In this document: in pieces, positions 41,418 to 50,033 of the stretch
Position numbering within the stretch: position 1 is the first letter of the stretch
Layout: every line of letters begins with the position of its first letter
From: Caryophanales bacterium
GTDB taxonomy: Bacteria > Bacillota > Bacilli > Exiguobacteriales > Exiguobacteriaceae
DNA: 64,000 bases
NCBI GenBank assembly: GCA_902363455.1
Contig: CABJAC010000004.1
Span: 1-64,000 of the forward strand
Direction of reading: 5' to 3'
Translations under genes and position numbers: made by a program
The notes under the pieces: model-generated
Told to the model about the DNA's origin: nothing
Seen by the model: only the letters and a program-made list of their open reading frames with translations
Database searches by the model: none

Positions 41418-42494
41418 ATGGATAAAAAACGTTGGGGAGGCTTAGCCGTCGCCGGAGCATTTTTGCTCTCAAAAGGTAAAGTCGTGCTCGCTCTCTTGAA
41501 GTTCTCTAAATTCGGCGGGACGTTAATCTCGTTCGGCATTTCATTATTGTTTTATGCGCAAATTTTCGGTGTCTGGTTTGGCGTCGGTTTGCTCTACCTC
41601 TTGTTCATTCATGAGATGGGGCATTTAGCGGCTGCCAAACGGCTTGGTTTCAAAACGGGGCCGGCGATTTTTGTTCCGTTCATGGGGGCTGTCATCGGGA
41701 TTAAGGATACATTCCGGACGCCGAAACAAGAAGCGATTTTAGCTTACGGGGGTCCGCTCGCCGGACTATTCTCCCTCATCCCGCTTTTGATTGGATACGC
41801 CGTGACCGGAAATGATTTTTGGCTCGTCATTTTCCACTTGGGTGCTTTGTTGAATCTGTTCAACTTGTTGCCGGTCAGTCCACTTGACGGCGGACGGATT
41901 TTAGCCGGTCTGCCGATTGTCGTCTGGGTCGCCGGTCTTGCTGCCTTGATTGCATACGGCATCACGCATTTCAGCATCATTTTGTTATTAATCGCGTTCC
42001 TCGGCGGCAGTGCCGTTTGGAAACGATACCGGTTCGCAAAACAATACGAGGACAATAAATCCGTCCTGATGTTTTACCGGGCAGCCCGCAGCCGTGTGCT
42101 TCAGGCCAAACTCGAGCAGGAGCAGTTGTCGGCCACGGAGACCGTTATATCGACAAGCGACGAAGCCGACGACACGCCGGTTGCGACGTATGATCCAATC
42201 GCCTGGTCACTCCGCCAAGATCTCCAAGATTTACGCAGTGCCAGTCCCGAAGATGCAAAAAAAGATGCGGACGACATGTTGCGTTATCAATATGACTCCG
42301 CCAATGACTATGATGCGTTGTTACGTCGGTTGGACCAGCGGATCGAACCGTTGATCGAAGCGGAAAAGTCGGTCGAGTATCATCAGATGCCGAAAAAACA
42401 ACAGACGATTACACTGTTTGCCTACTTGGCACTTGGTGCGATTCTCTTTATCGCCTTCGAATACTCTAAAGGATATCTTCCGACTCCGTCTTAA
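41418..42494 (+). CDS. Site-2 protease family (M50) membrane metalloprotease
   Basis: A 358-residue protein with membrane segments over about residues 1-210, the zinc motif HEMGH (65-69) in the second segment and the third ligand in NLLPVSPLDGGR (about 151-162). A cytoplasmic, charged C-terminal half and a final membrane segment follow. It may cut membrane-anchored regulators; the two-component system immediately upstream is a possible partner, although a 78-base gap holds a possible separate promoter. Confidence 0.88.
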   Translation: MDKKRWGGLAVAGAFLLSKGKVVLALLKFSKFGGTLISFGISLLFYAQIFGVWFGVGLLYLLFIHEMGHLAAAKRLGFKTGPAIFVPFMGAVIGIKDTFRTPKQEAILAYGGPLAGLFSLIPLLIGYAVTGNDFWLVIFHLGALLNLFNLLPVSPLDGGRILAGLPIVVWVAGLAALIAYGITHFSIILLLIAFLGGSAVWKRYRFAKQYEDNKSVLMFYRAARSRVLQAKLEQEQLSATETVISTSDEADDTPVATYDPIAWSLRQDLQDLRSASPEDAKKDADDMLRYQYDSANDYDALLRRLDQRIEPLIEAEKSVEYHQMPKKQQTITLFAYLALGAILFIAFEYSKGYLPTPS

Positions 42495-42503
42495 TCGATA
42501 AGC

Positions 42504-42544
42504 AAAAAAAGGCATTCCGCTGTTCACGTGCGGGATGCCTTTTT
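42504..42544 (+). terminator. Terminator after the site-2 protease gene
   Basis: AAAAAAAGGCATTCCGC, loop, GTGCGGGATGCCTTTTT. Confidence 0.87.
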
Positions 42545-42660
42545 CGATGAGAACATCTCATTTTGCACATTGCCTGATTCGATTGCTTGCATCCGGTTGT
42601 CGAAGCGACTAATCTGAATGAAAATCAATCTACCTGTTTTAAAAAAAGGAGGCTCTCCTG

Positions 42661-44052
42661 ATGATGAATAAAAATACGGCTCGATTGGGAGAAGCACCCA
42701 TCAATAAACTCCTGATCGGTCTGTCGCTCCCGGCAATGATCGGTATGCTCGTGACTGCGCTTTACAATATCGTCGACACGATTTTTGTTGCGCAAGGCAT
42801 CGGGACGGCGGCTGTTGCTGCCGTCGGAATCGCGTTTCCCGTCCAGCTCGTCTTGATGGCAATCTCCAACTCCGTTGGGATCGGCGGGGCAGCAATTGCT
42901 TCCCAACGGCTCGGTCAAAAAAATCTTGACGGGGCCAGCCGGGCGTATGCGAATGTTTTAATGGTCGTCTTTGTTGTCAGTATGCTCGCCATCGTGGCAG
43001 CGTTCGTCTTTGTTGAACCGCTATTGCGCGTATTCGGGGCGACACCGGAAATCATGCCGTACAGTATTGATTTCTTACGTGTCCTGCTACTCGGTTCCCC
43101 GTTCTTCATGCTGACGATGGCCTCGAGCGCCATGTTGCGGGCGGAAGGCCGTGCAAGCTACCAGATGCGTGTCATGCTGACGACGGTCGCGATCAACATT
43201 GTCTTAACCCCGTTGTTCATTTTCGGACTCGACTGGGGAATTCAAGGAGCGGCACTCGGAACGGTCGTCGCTCAAATCGTCGGTTCAATTCTGATTTTCC
43301 GATTCTTTTTTACGAAAGCCAAAAAAACGAGTTTAGTACTTAATCGGGAAGCGTTCCGCTTTGATCCGAAACTCGTTGTTCGGATGGGACAAATCGGATC
43401 TTCCTCCTTCATCATGCAAGTCTCACAATCCGTTTTGTTCATTACCGTCAACCACATGCTCGTCCGGTACGGTGGGACGACGGAACTGGCGACATTTGCC
43501 GTCATCAACAAATTCATGGCGCTCGTCGGGATGCCGATCATGGGAATCGTCCAAGGGATGCAACCGATTGTCGGCTACAATTTCGGTTCAAAACAGTTTG
43601 ACCGGATGTCGCAAGCCATCAAACTGGCGATTCGTTATGGTTTGACGTTATCCATCACGCTTTGGCTGTTGATTCAACTGTTCCCTCGTTTCTGGGTCGG
43701 GATGTTTACCGAAGATGCCACCTTACTGGATGATGGTTCCACGGCGATGCGGATTCTGTTTGCGATCTCATTTGTCTACGGCGTTCAGATGATTATCAAC
43801 GGGATGTATCAATCACTGGCAAAGGCACGGATCGCCTTGTTCCTGTCTTTGTCCCGACAAACGTTGTATACGATTCCACTCGTCCTGATTTTACCGATTT
43901 TCTTCGGGGTGCAAGGGGTCTGGTTCGCCTTCCCGATCGCCGATTTGATGGCCGTCTTGACAGCCGTCGTCTTTGCCTACCGGGACCGGATTATGCTCTT
44001 CAAACCCAATGAGTACGCCGAACCGGAAACAAAAGCTGTACAGGCCAAATAA
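42661..44052 (+). CDS. MATE-family multidrug/sodium exporter
   Basis: A 463-residue protein with twelve predicted membrane segments and two MATE halves (PAMIGMLVTALYNIVDTIFV and GSSSFIMQVSQSVLFITVNHML are corresponding first segments). MATE proteins expel organic cations in exchange for sodium or protons. GGAGG lies eight bases before the first of two ATG codons. Monocistronic. Confidence 0.93.
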   Translation: MMNKNTARLGEAPINKLLIGLSLPAMIGMLVTALYNIVDTIFVAQGIGTAAVAAVGIAFPVQLVLMAISNSVGIGGAAIASQRLGQKNLDGASRAYANVLMVVFVVSMLAIVAAFVFVEPLLRVFGATPEIMPYSIDFLRVLLLGSPFFMLTMASSAMLRAEGRASYQMRVMLTTVAINIVLTPLFIFGLDWGIQGAALGTVVAQIVGSILIFRFFFTKAKKTSLVLNREAFRFDPKLVVRMGQIGSSSFIMQVSQSVLFITVNHMLVRYGGTTELATFAVINKFMALVGMPIMGIVQGMQPIVGYNFGSKQFDRMSQAIKLAIRYGLTLSITLWLLIQLFPRFWVGMFTEDATLLDDGSTAMRILFAISFVYGVQMIINGMYQSLAKARIALFLSLSRQTLYTIPLVLILPIFFGVQGVWFAFPIADLMAVLTAVVFAYRDRIMLFKPNEYAEPETKAVQAK

Positions 44053-44058
44053 TCGATA

Positions 44059-44092
44059 GTCCGTCCTGCCGCTCGGCAGACGGGCTTTTTTC
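44059..44092 (+). terminator. Terminator after the MATE gene
   Basis: GTCCGTCCTGCCG and CGGCAGACGGGC followed by six Ts. Confidence 0.87.
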
Positions 44093-44161
44093 ATGAAAAG
44101 AAAAGACGAACATGCATTCTAAATCAAAATACGGTATGCTGTTAAAAAAAGGAGTGCTGAT

Positions 44162-44734
44162 ATGTCACCTTACACACTGGCGATTGATTTTGAAACAGCC
44201 AACCGGAACAGTCGCAGCATCTGTGCCTTCGGATGGTCGGTTTTATCTGAGGGGAAAGTCATCACAAGCCAACAAGTTTTGATCAATCCGGAGGAAGACT
44301 TTGATGCCGGCAACATTCGTGTCCACGGCATTCGTCCGAGCGACGTCTGGGATGCGCCGGCGCTACCCGAAGCGATGGCAACACACGGCTTATTCGAGCT
44401 GATTGAAAACGCGGAACTCATTGTCGCACACAACGCTTCTTTCGATATGGGCGCACTTCAAAAAGCGATTCAAAAATATGATTTGTATCAAATGCCGTCT
44501 TTTCAGTATGGCTGTACGGTCAAGTTGTCACGTAAACTCTACCCCTGGTTGCCGAACCACAAGTTAAATACGATGGCAGAATTTTTGGGGGTTTCCTTTA
44601 AACACCACGATGCGAAAGAAGATGCCTATATCTGTGCCTTGTTGCTGCAGGATATGTTGGACCGGACGAACATCGAACATCCGGTCGAACTGCACCGTTT
44701 TTGTGGTGTCCGGATGGGTGAAGTCGCTTATTAA
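44162..44734 (+). CDS. DnaQ-like 3'-5' exonuclease (DEDDh)
   Basis: A 190-residue exonuclease domain protein with Asp9 and Glu11 (AIDFETA), the Asp of HNASFDMGAL, and His149/Asp154 in HDAKEDA, giving a complete DEDDh set. Stand-alone enzymes of this type trim single-stranded DNA or RNA ends; the exact role is unknown. AAGGAG precedes the ATG. Confidence 0.9.
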   Translation: MSPYTLAIDFETANRNSRSICAFGWSVLSEGKVITSQQVLINPEEDFDAGNIRVHGIRPSDVWDAPALPEAMATHGLFELIENAELIVAHNASFDMGALQKAIQKYDLYQMPSFQYGCTVKLSRKLYPWLPNHKLNTMAEFLGVSFKHHDAKEDAYICALLLQDMLDRTNIEHPVELHRFCGVRMGEVAY

Positions 44735-44747
44735 CTCCCTTCATATG

Positions 44748-44783
44748 AAAAAGGAGCAGCTCAGAATGTGAGCCGCTCCTTTT
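44748..44783. terminator. Bidirectional terminator between exonuclease and OYE genes
   Basis: AAAAGGAGCAGCTCA, loop, TGAGCCGCTCCTTTT, used by convergent genes. Confidence 0.87.
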
Positions 44784-44798
44784 CTATCTGTTTGTTGC

Positions 44799-45914
44799 TT
44801 ATTTCGTTGTTTGTTTGATTGGGAACCAGCCCGGACGGCTTGTGATTCCTTGCCATAAAGCATCCGGTACAACAAGTTCTGCTTGTGCCGACGGATCAAG
44901 TTCAGTCCGAATCGAAGCCGTATCGCCTGCTTCAACTTTTTCGACCCATTTTGGTTCCATGATCAGTTCACGACCAAGCGCGACGAGTGGAACCACTTCA
45001 AGCGAACGCTCGACTTCTTCCGGTGTATGGAGTGATCCGACACCGATGACCGGAACGTATTGTCCAACACGTTCTTGCACCAAACTGATCGGCGAACGTG
45101 TTTCGTTTTGATCACGAATCGATCCTGCAAAGAAGTCCATGACGGAAACGTGCAAGTAGTCGAGGTCTTTTTTCGCAAGAGCGTCGACAAGTTGCATCGT
45201 ATCATCGAGAGTGATTCCCGGGTTTTCGACTTCTTCCGGTGAGAAGCGGTAACCGACGATGAACGACGGGTCTTGTTTTGCGACTGCTTCGACCGCATCA
45301 ACGACCGCAAGCGGGAATGCCAAACGTTTTTCGAGACTGCCGCCCCATTTATCATCGCGACGGTTTGAGTGCGGCGAGACGAATTGTTGAATTAAGTACG
45401 TGTTCGCACCGTGAATCTCTACTCCGTCAAATCCAGCTTCCATCGCCCGGCGTGTTGCTTGACCAAACGCCTCGATGATTGCGTCTACTTCTTCTGCCTC
45501 GAGGGCACGTGGTGTCATAGCGCCTTCACGTTCCGGAGCTACTGCGCTCGCACTGACGGTTTGTCCGCCGACGAGTTCTGGCGGTGCCATACGACCCGCA
45601 TGGAAAATTTGTAGAATCGCTTTTGCACCTTGATCTTGAATCGTTGTCGCAAGACGTTTTAAGCTCGGTACCAATTCGTCGCGCTCTGCTCCGAATTCAT
45701 TCGGGAATCCTTGCCCGTCAGCTGTGACGTTGGCACAGGCTGTGATGACTGCACCAACACCACCCGACCGTTCTGCGTAATAAGCAAGTTCTGCTTCCGA
45801 CACTTCACCGTTTTCTTCTGCCGCGTAATTTGTCATCGGCGCCATCATAATCCGGTTTTTTAATGTTACTCCGTTTGGAAGTGTAAACGTATCAAACATC
45901 TTTTCATTAGCCAT
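44799..45914 (-). CDS. NADH:flavin oxidoreductase, Old Yellow Enzyme family
   Basis: A 371-residue FMN-dependent barrel enzyme without the C-terminal domain of the larger family members. MMAPMTNY near residue 23, QIFHAGR, the FMN/substrate block GVEIHGANTYLIQQFVSP and NRRDDKWGGSLEKR are family signatures. It reduces activated double bonds or nitro groups with NAD(P)H. GAGGAGG precedes the ATG by ten bases. Confidence 0.93.
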   Translation of the reverse strand: MANEKMFDTFTLPNGVTLKNRIMMAPMTNYAAEENGEVSEAELAYYAERSGGVGAVITACANVTADGQGFPNEFGAERDELVPSLKRLATTIQDQGAKAILQIFHAGRMAPPELVGGQTVSASAVAPEREGAMTPRALEAEEVDAIIEAFGQATRRAMEAGFDGVEIHGANTYLIQQFVSPHSNRRDDKWGGSLEKRLAFPLAVVDAVEAVAKQDPSFIVGYRFSPEEVENPGITLDDTMQLVDALAKKDLDYLHVSVMDFFAGSIRDQNETRSPISLVQERVGQYVPVIGVGSLHTPEEVERSLEVVPLVALGRELIMEPKWVEKVEAGDTASIRTELDPSAQAELVVPDALWQGITSRPGWFPIKQTTK

Positions 45915-46014
45915 TGAAGCATATCCTCCTCTGAAATCTTAACTTGAATATCGTCAGTATACGCCCGCTCTGCTTTAAATGACTAATGATGTGCTTCACT
46001 GATGTTCTGACCGC

Positions 46015-48123
46015 TTATCCAATCCGGTATTTCCGTTTTCGCCGCCCGCCCGGCCACCACCAGTTCCAATGTCCGAACAGCTTCATCAGTGCCGGAACGA
46101 GGAACATCCGGACGATGGTCGCATCAATGAAAATCGCCAAGGCAATTCCGACGCCGAGTTGTTTAATTGGACTGACTCCTGTAAAAGCAAACGCCCCGGT
46201 GACGACAATCATGATTAGAGCGGCTGAGGTGATGATTTTACTGGTCTTCGCCAGTCCCATTTCCGTCGCAAGATCATTATCTCCGGTCTCATCGTAGTAT
46301 TCTTCCATCCGTGAGACGAGGAACACTTCGTAATCCATCGACAATCCAAATACGAGCGAGAAAATGAAGACCGGTGTTAAGATGCCGATCGTCTCCGCCG
46401 GAAAGACCCAGCCCGATTCAAATAAAATGACAAGCAGACCAAACGTTGCGCCAAGGCTGAGCAGGTTCATCAGGATGGCTTTGATCGGAATCAAGATCGA
46501 CTGGAAGGCAAATAACAGGATAATAAACGTCGCCAGTAAGACAAGACCTAACGCAAGCGGCATTTTCGAGTAGATTTCATCATAGATTTCCTGGTTAAAC
46601 GCAGCAGGTCCTCCGACTTGATATCCCTGCTCCCGGATTCCACGGACCCATTCTTGTGACACCTTATCGCCGGGATCCCCGGTCAAATTCACATTCAACC
46701 GGGCAATCCCATTCTCAAACGCGATCAGGGAGGCCAGTTGTTGTTTCCCCTGCTCCGTTGCCGCGACCTGCGTGATATCGAGTTTGTTCGCTTCAGCGAG
46801 CGAGCTTGCGGAAACCACTCCTCGGACTCCTTCGTCCGCTTCGAGGCGTGTCGTCAATGCCTCCAGTTTCTCAACACCCTGTTCCGTCTGAAAATCAGCT
46901 TTCAGCAAGACGACGGCATCGGTACCATCGTCGCCGAAGGTTTTTTCCCACGCTTCAAAGGCGAGACGTGATTCATAATCCTCCGGCAAAGCGCTTGCTT
47001 GCGGAATGTTCAGTTCCAAATCGCGCAGCGGAAGTAAACACGGCAACAGCAACAGCAAAGAAAATAACGTGATGGCAACGGGACGCTTCATGACAAAACG
47101 TGCCAGCTTGCGCCACCGGACTTCACCCTGCTCTGAGTCTCCCTTAAAAATCCGCCCTTTTTCGAGACTGCCACCCAGCAGTGCCAGCAGGGCCGGAAGC
47201 AACGTGACGGCGCTGATGACTGCTCCCAGCACTGAGACTAATGTGCCGATTGCGACCGCTTGAAACACATCCACATCAATGACGAGCAGACCCGCCAATC
47301 CGACAAACACACAAATCCCAGAAAATAAAATCGATCGTCCGGCTGTCGCCACCGATACTTCCGCAGCTGCTGTAATTGACCGTCCGGCTGTTCGTTCTTC
47401 CCGGAAACGATTGACGTACAACAAGGAAAAATCGATTCCGAGGGCGAGTGAAATCATCGCCACGGCATTCAAGACAAAAATCGATAATTCTTGTTGACCG
47501 GCAATGAAATACAATGTCCCGGCCCCGAAGATGAACGTGACGAGTCCCATGACGAGCGGTAGAACAGCCGCGAGTGGGGTGCCAAACACGAGAAATAAAA
47601 CAAGTAATGCTGCCGGTACACCGATCAATTCTGCCCGGACCAAGTCATTTTTCGACGCTGTATTCAAATCATCGACGATTAACGGTTCTCCTGTCAGCCG
47701 AATCGTATTCCCGTCTTGCGGATCCAGCTTTTCCCGTACCGCCTCCACCCAAGAAGGTTCAATATTTGGTATCCCGATTGAAATATATCCTTTATCGCCT
47801 TTTAAGGCTTCCGGATTTTCCTGTACGCCGACGACCTGTCCTACTCCTTTAACGGTCCGGAAAGCGGTCGCGTGGCGTTCCATCTCCTGCCGGATATCTT
47901 CCTTTTCTCCTTCAAACAAGACGATGATTTGATGCGGATCCTGCTTAAATTCTTGTTCCAACGTGCGTTCGACTTGTTGAAACTCTCCGTCTCGGGTAAA
48001 TCCGTTTCCTTTGAGCTGATCCGGGAGCTGCACCGCAAAATAACCAAGCACAAGCAATAGGATCACCCAAATAATACTGATACCTTTTCGAAAACGGACG
48101 ACGTATTGACCAAAACGTTCCAT
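46015..48123 (-). CDS. MMPL-family (RND-type) transporter
   Basis: A 702-residue protein made of two repeats, each a membrane segment, an extracytoplasmic domain (about 35-165 and 370-505) and a bundle of five segments. SLALGIDFSLLYVNRFREE and FGLSMDYEVFLVSRMEEYY hold the paired Asp/Tyr residues of proton-driven MMPL transporters. Bacillus YdfJ is the same type. Such proteins export lipids, surfactin-like or antimicrobial compounds. GGGGGAG lies upstream of the ATG. Confidence 0.92.
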   Translation of the reverse strand: MERFGQYVVRFRKGISIIWVILLLVLGYFAVQLPDQLKGNGFTRDGEFQQVERTLEQEFKQDPHQIIVLFEGEKEDIRQEMERHATAFRTVKGVGQVVGVQENPEALKGDKGYISIGIPNIEPSWVEAVREKLDPQDGNTIRLTGEPLIVDDLNTASKNDLVRAELIGVPAALLVLFLVFGTPLAAVLPLVMGLVTFIFGAGTLYFIAGQQELSIFVLNAVAMISLALGIDFSLLYVNRFREERTAGRSITAAAEVSVATAGRSILFSGICVFVGLAGLLVIDVDVFQAVAIGTLVSVLGAVISAVTLLPALLALLGGSLEKGRIFKGDSEQGEVRWRKLARFVMKRPVAITLFSLLLLLPCLLPLRDLELNIPQASALPEDYESRLAFEAWEKTFGDDGTDAVVLLKADFQTEQGVEKLEALTTRLEADEGVRGVVSASSLAEANKLDITQVAATEQGKQQLASLIAFENGIARLNVNLTGDPGDKVSQEWVRGIREQGYQVGGPAAFNQEIYDEIYSKMPLALGLVLLATFIILLFAFQSILIPIKAILMNLLSLGATFGLLVILFESGWVFPAETIGILTPVFIFSLVFGLSMDYEVFLVSRMEEYYDETGDNDLATEMGLAKTSKIITSAALIMIVVTGAFAFTGVSPIKQLGVGIALAIFIDATIVRMFLVPALMKLFGHWNWWWPGGRRKRKYRIG

Positions 48124-48148
48124 CTGTCATCTCCCCCCTGTATACAAG

Positions 48149-48186
48149 AAACACATCCTTCGCCTGCTAAGACAAAGGATGTGTTT
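48149..48186 (-). terminator. Terminator after the 48185 gene
   Basis: AAACACATCCTT and AAGGATGTGTTT arms of 12 bases each; the T tract is short. The first arm overlaps the stop codon of the gene. Confidence 0.65.
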
Positions 48187-48979
48187 ACGTTTTTTGAAAA
48201 ATTTGGAGCCACGTATTTCCGAAATTTGAAGATGTCGACACGATGGCAAGACGCTGTGCCGCTTCATCCAGTAAAACCGTCTTTAACAGGACGGACGACT
48301 GGCACCCGTCAAATTTGAATTTCAGTTGGTCTTTTTCGTAGAGATAAAATCGGTTGGCATCTGTAATTGAAAACAGATGTTGCCGGCTGTCGACTAGCAA
48401 ATAATCGTCATACTCGGAAAACGGAATCAATTGTTCATGTTCCGTCAACGCATCCCAAATGACATAACGGGACTGTGTTACATCATAGGAAATCATGGTC
48501 GCCGGCGCCAGAAGCCGTTCAAATGCGTACTGCGGGTGATAGCCCCGTTCAATCAGACGTCCTAATAAAGGAGCTTCGTCATAATCAGAAAAAGTCCCTG
48601 CTTGTTTTTCAAAATCATAGCAAACGACATCGGTCTCCGCTGAATACATGAAGATCCGATTGTCTTGCCATTCATAAAGGTTACTGAACCATGCATCCGC
48701 AAAAAGGGTGGGGCGGTTCATATACTGAAGACGTCCGTCGGTCAAATCAAGTAATCCAAAAATCGAGGTTTTTTCAAAAACGATGAACACACGGTGTCCG
48801 TCCGGCTCAAAGTACCAAGTAAACGGAATATACGCACATGCTGTTTCCCATCGTATTCTTAAATCCAAATCACATTTCGTAAATCCGCTGTGATCCCGAT
48901 ATAAAATCAGATCATCACCGAATCGATCGAACAGTGAAACAGATTCATGGAGTAACAGCTCAGCGGCTGGTTTATACAT
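48185..48979 (-). CDS. Protein of unknown function
   Basis: A 264-residue soluble protein with repeated short beta-strand patterns ending in Trp/Tyr-rich segments (FTWYFEPDG, LYEWQDNRIFMYSAETDVVCYDF, LFSITDANRFYLYEKD), suggesting a small beta-propeller. No family is recognised. I chose the ATG at 48979, eight bases after AGGAAG; a GTG and two ATGs precede it closely. Confidence 0.75.
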   Translation of the reverse strand: MYKPAAELLLHESVSLFDRFGDDLILYRDHSGFTKCDLDLRIRWETACAYIPFTWYFEPDGHRVFIVFEKTSIFGLLDLTDGRLQYMNRPTLFADAWFSNLYEWQDNRIFMYSAETDVVCYDFEKQAGTFSDYDEAPLLGRLIERGYHPQYAFERLLAPATMISYDVTQSRYVIWDALTEHEQLIPFSEYDDYLLVDSRQHLFSITDANRFYLYEKDQLKFKFDGCQSSVLLKTVLLDEAAQRLAIVSTSSNFGNTWLQIFQKT

Positions 48980-49094
48980 ATGCATCACTTCCTACTTCCT
49001 ACGGTATCAACCTTCGTCATTTCTAGCTACTGTCGATGCGCTCATGCAGCACGTCCTGTATACTGGAACTAAACAAAAAGGAGGTATGCAAGCC

Positions 49095-49271
49095 ATGAAA
49101 CCCTTACAACTGTCTGCTGATACAGCTGTTGAACTTTCGAAACGTCTCAATGTGCCACTCGAACAGTTAATGCACATGCCACGGCATATTTTAATTCAAA
49201 AACTAGTTGAGTTAGAAAGCGAACAATCCAAGTCTTCATCTGCAGAGGATACATCTTCACAAGACAAATAA
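49095..49271 (+). CDS. yycC: YycC-like small protein
   Basis: A 58-residue protein whose first 40 residues (MKPLQLSADTAVELSKRL, VPLEQLMHMPRHIL) resemble Bacillus YycC; the tail is Ser/Glu-rich. The function is unknown. GGAGG is ten bases before this ATG; longer in-frame starts would include the SD. Confidence 0.78.
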   Translation: MKPLQLSADTAVELSKRLNVPLEQLMHMPRHILIQKLVELESEQSKSSSAEDTSSQDK

Positions 49272-49279
49272 TGAAAAGA

Positions 49280-49324
49280 TGCCCTTCTCTCTTGCGCTGA
49301 TTGCTTTGGAGGAAGGGCATTTTT
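49280..49324 (+). terminator. Terminator after yycC
   Basis: ATGCCCTTC and GAAGGGCAT arms around a 27-base loop, then a T-run. Confidence 0.75.
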
Positions 49325-49334
49325 CTACATATAG

Positions 49335-49817
49335 TCAAGCTTGTGGATTGTATTCGGACTTTCCGTAACGAAAGACATTCACGATGGCTTTTCCATCACT
49401 CGGATAACCGTTCGGATGATCGATCGGAAATAAGGAGAAGAAAATGAAGTAGAACGAGAAATAAGCGAATTGATACGTAAAAATTGAAGTTTCAAAAACA
49501 CCTGCATAAATCAAACCGTTCACAATCAAGATGCTCGCCAGATTAAAGATGGCTCCACCGGCGTAGACCGTGATGTTCGTAAATTTATTTTCATGACGAA
49601 GTGCCTCATACTGACACCAACCGTCCCAGAAATAGACGCGGTTTAAACGAATCGGACCAACGCGTAACAACGATTTTCCCGATCCGATATTGATTTCCAT
49701 ATTGCCGCCAAACAGACGCGCAAAAAAGTAATGACCCATCTCATGAATTAACGTAACGACCGGTAACAACAAAAAGAACGAAAAGAAGAATTTCCAGATA
49801 TCATTGAAGCCAAACAT
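49335..49817 (-). CDS. Short membrane metalloprotease-like protein (HExxH, M50-like)
   Basis: A 160-residue membrane protein with the zinc motif HEMGHY (about residues 25-30) in the first hydrophobic segment, two or three further segments, and PSDGKAI near the C-terminus in place of the usual LDG motif. Minimal M50-type proteins like this are widespread, with unknown substrates. AAAGGA lies eight bases before the ATG at 49817. Confidence 0.8.
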   Translation of the reverse strand: MFGFNDIWKFFFSFFLLLPVVTLIHEMGHYFFARLFGGNMEINIGSGKSLLRVGPIRLNRVYFWDGWCQYEALRHENKFTNITVYAGGAIFNLASILIVNGLIYAGVFETSIFTYQFAYFSFYFIFFSLFPIDHPNGYPSDGKAIVNVFRYGKSEYNPQA

Positions 49818-49962
49818 GTAAAACATCCTTTCAAAAAACCAGCACTCTAAATACTACTTATAGTATGTTCCCAAAAGCATTGAATTGAAACAGCAAAACT
49901 AAAAAATCATCAAGTCATTCCGATGACACTGCAACACGACTGTCACGTTGTCGACAGTCAGG

Positions 49963-50014
49963 ACACACAAAAAAAATCGGAGTCCACATCCGTGAACTCC
50001 GATTTTTCTGTGTG
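49963..50014 (-). terminator. Terminator of the pullulanase gene
   Basis: On the minus strand AAAAATCGGAGTTCAC, loop, GTGGACTCCGATTTTTTTT. Confidence 0.88.
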
Positions 50015-50033
50015 TCTTGTTAGATGAAACTCA

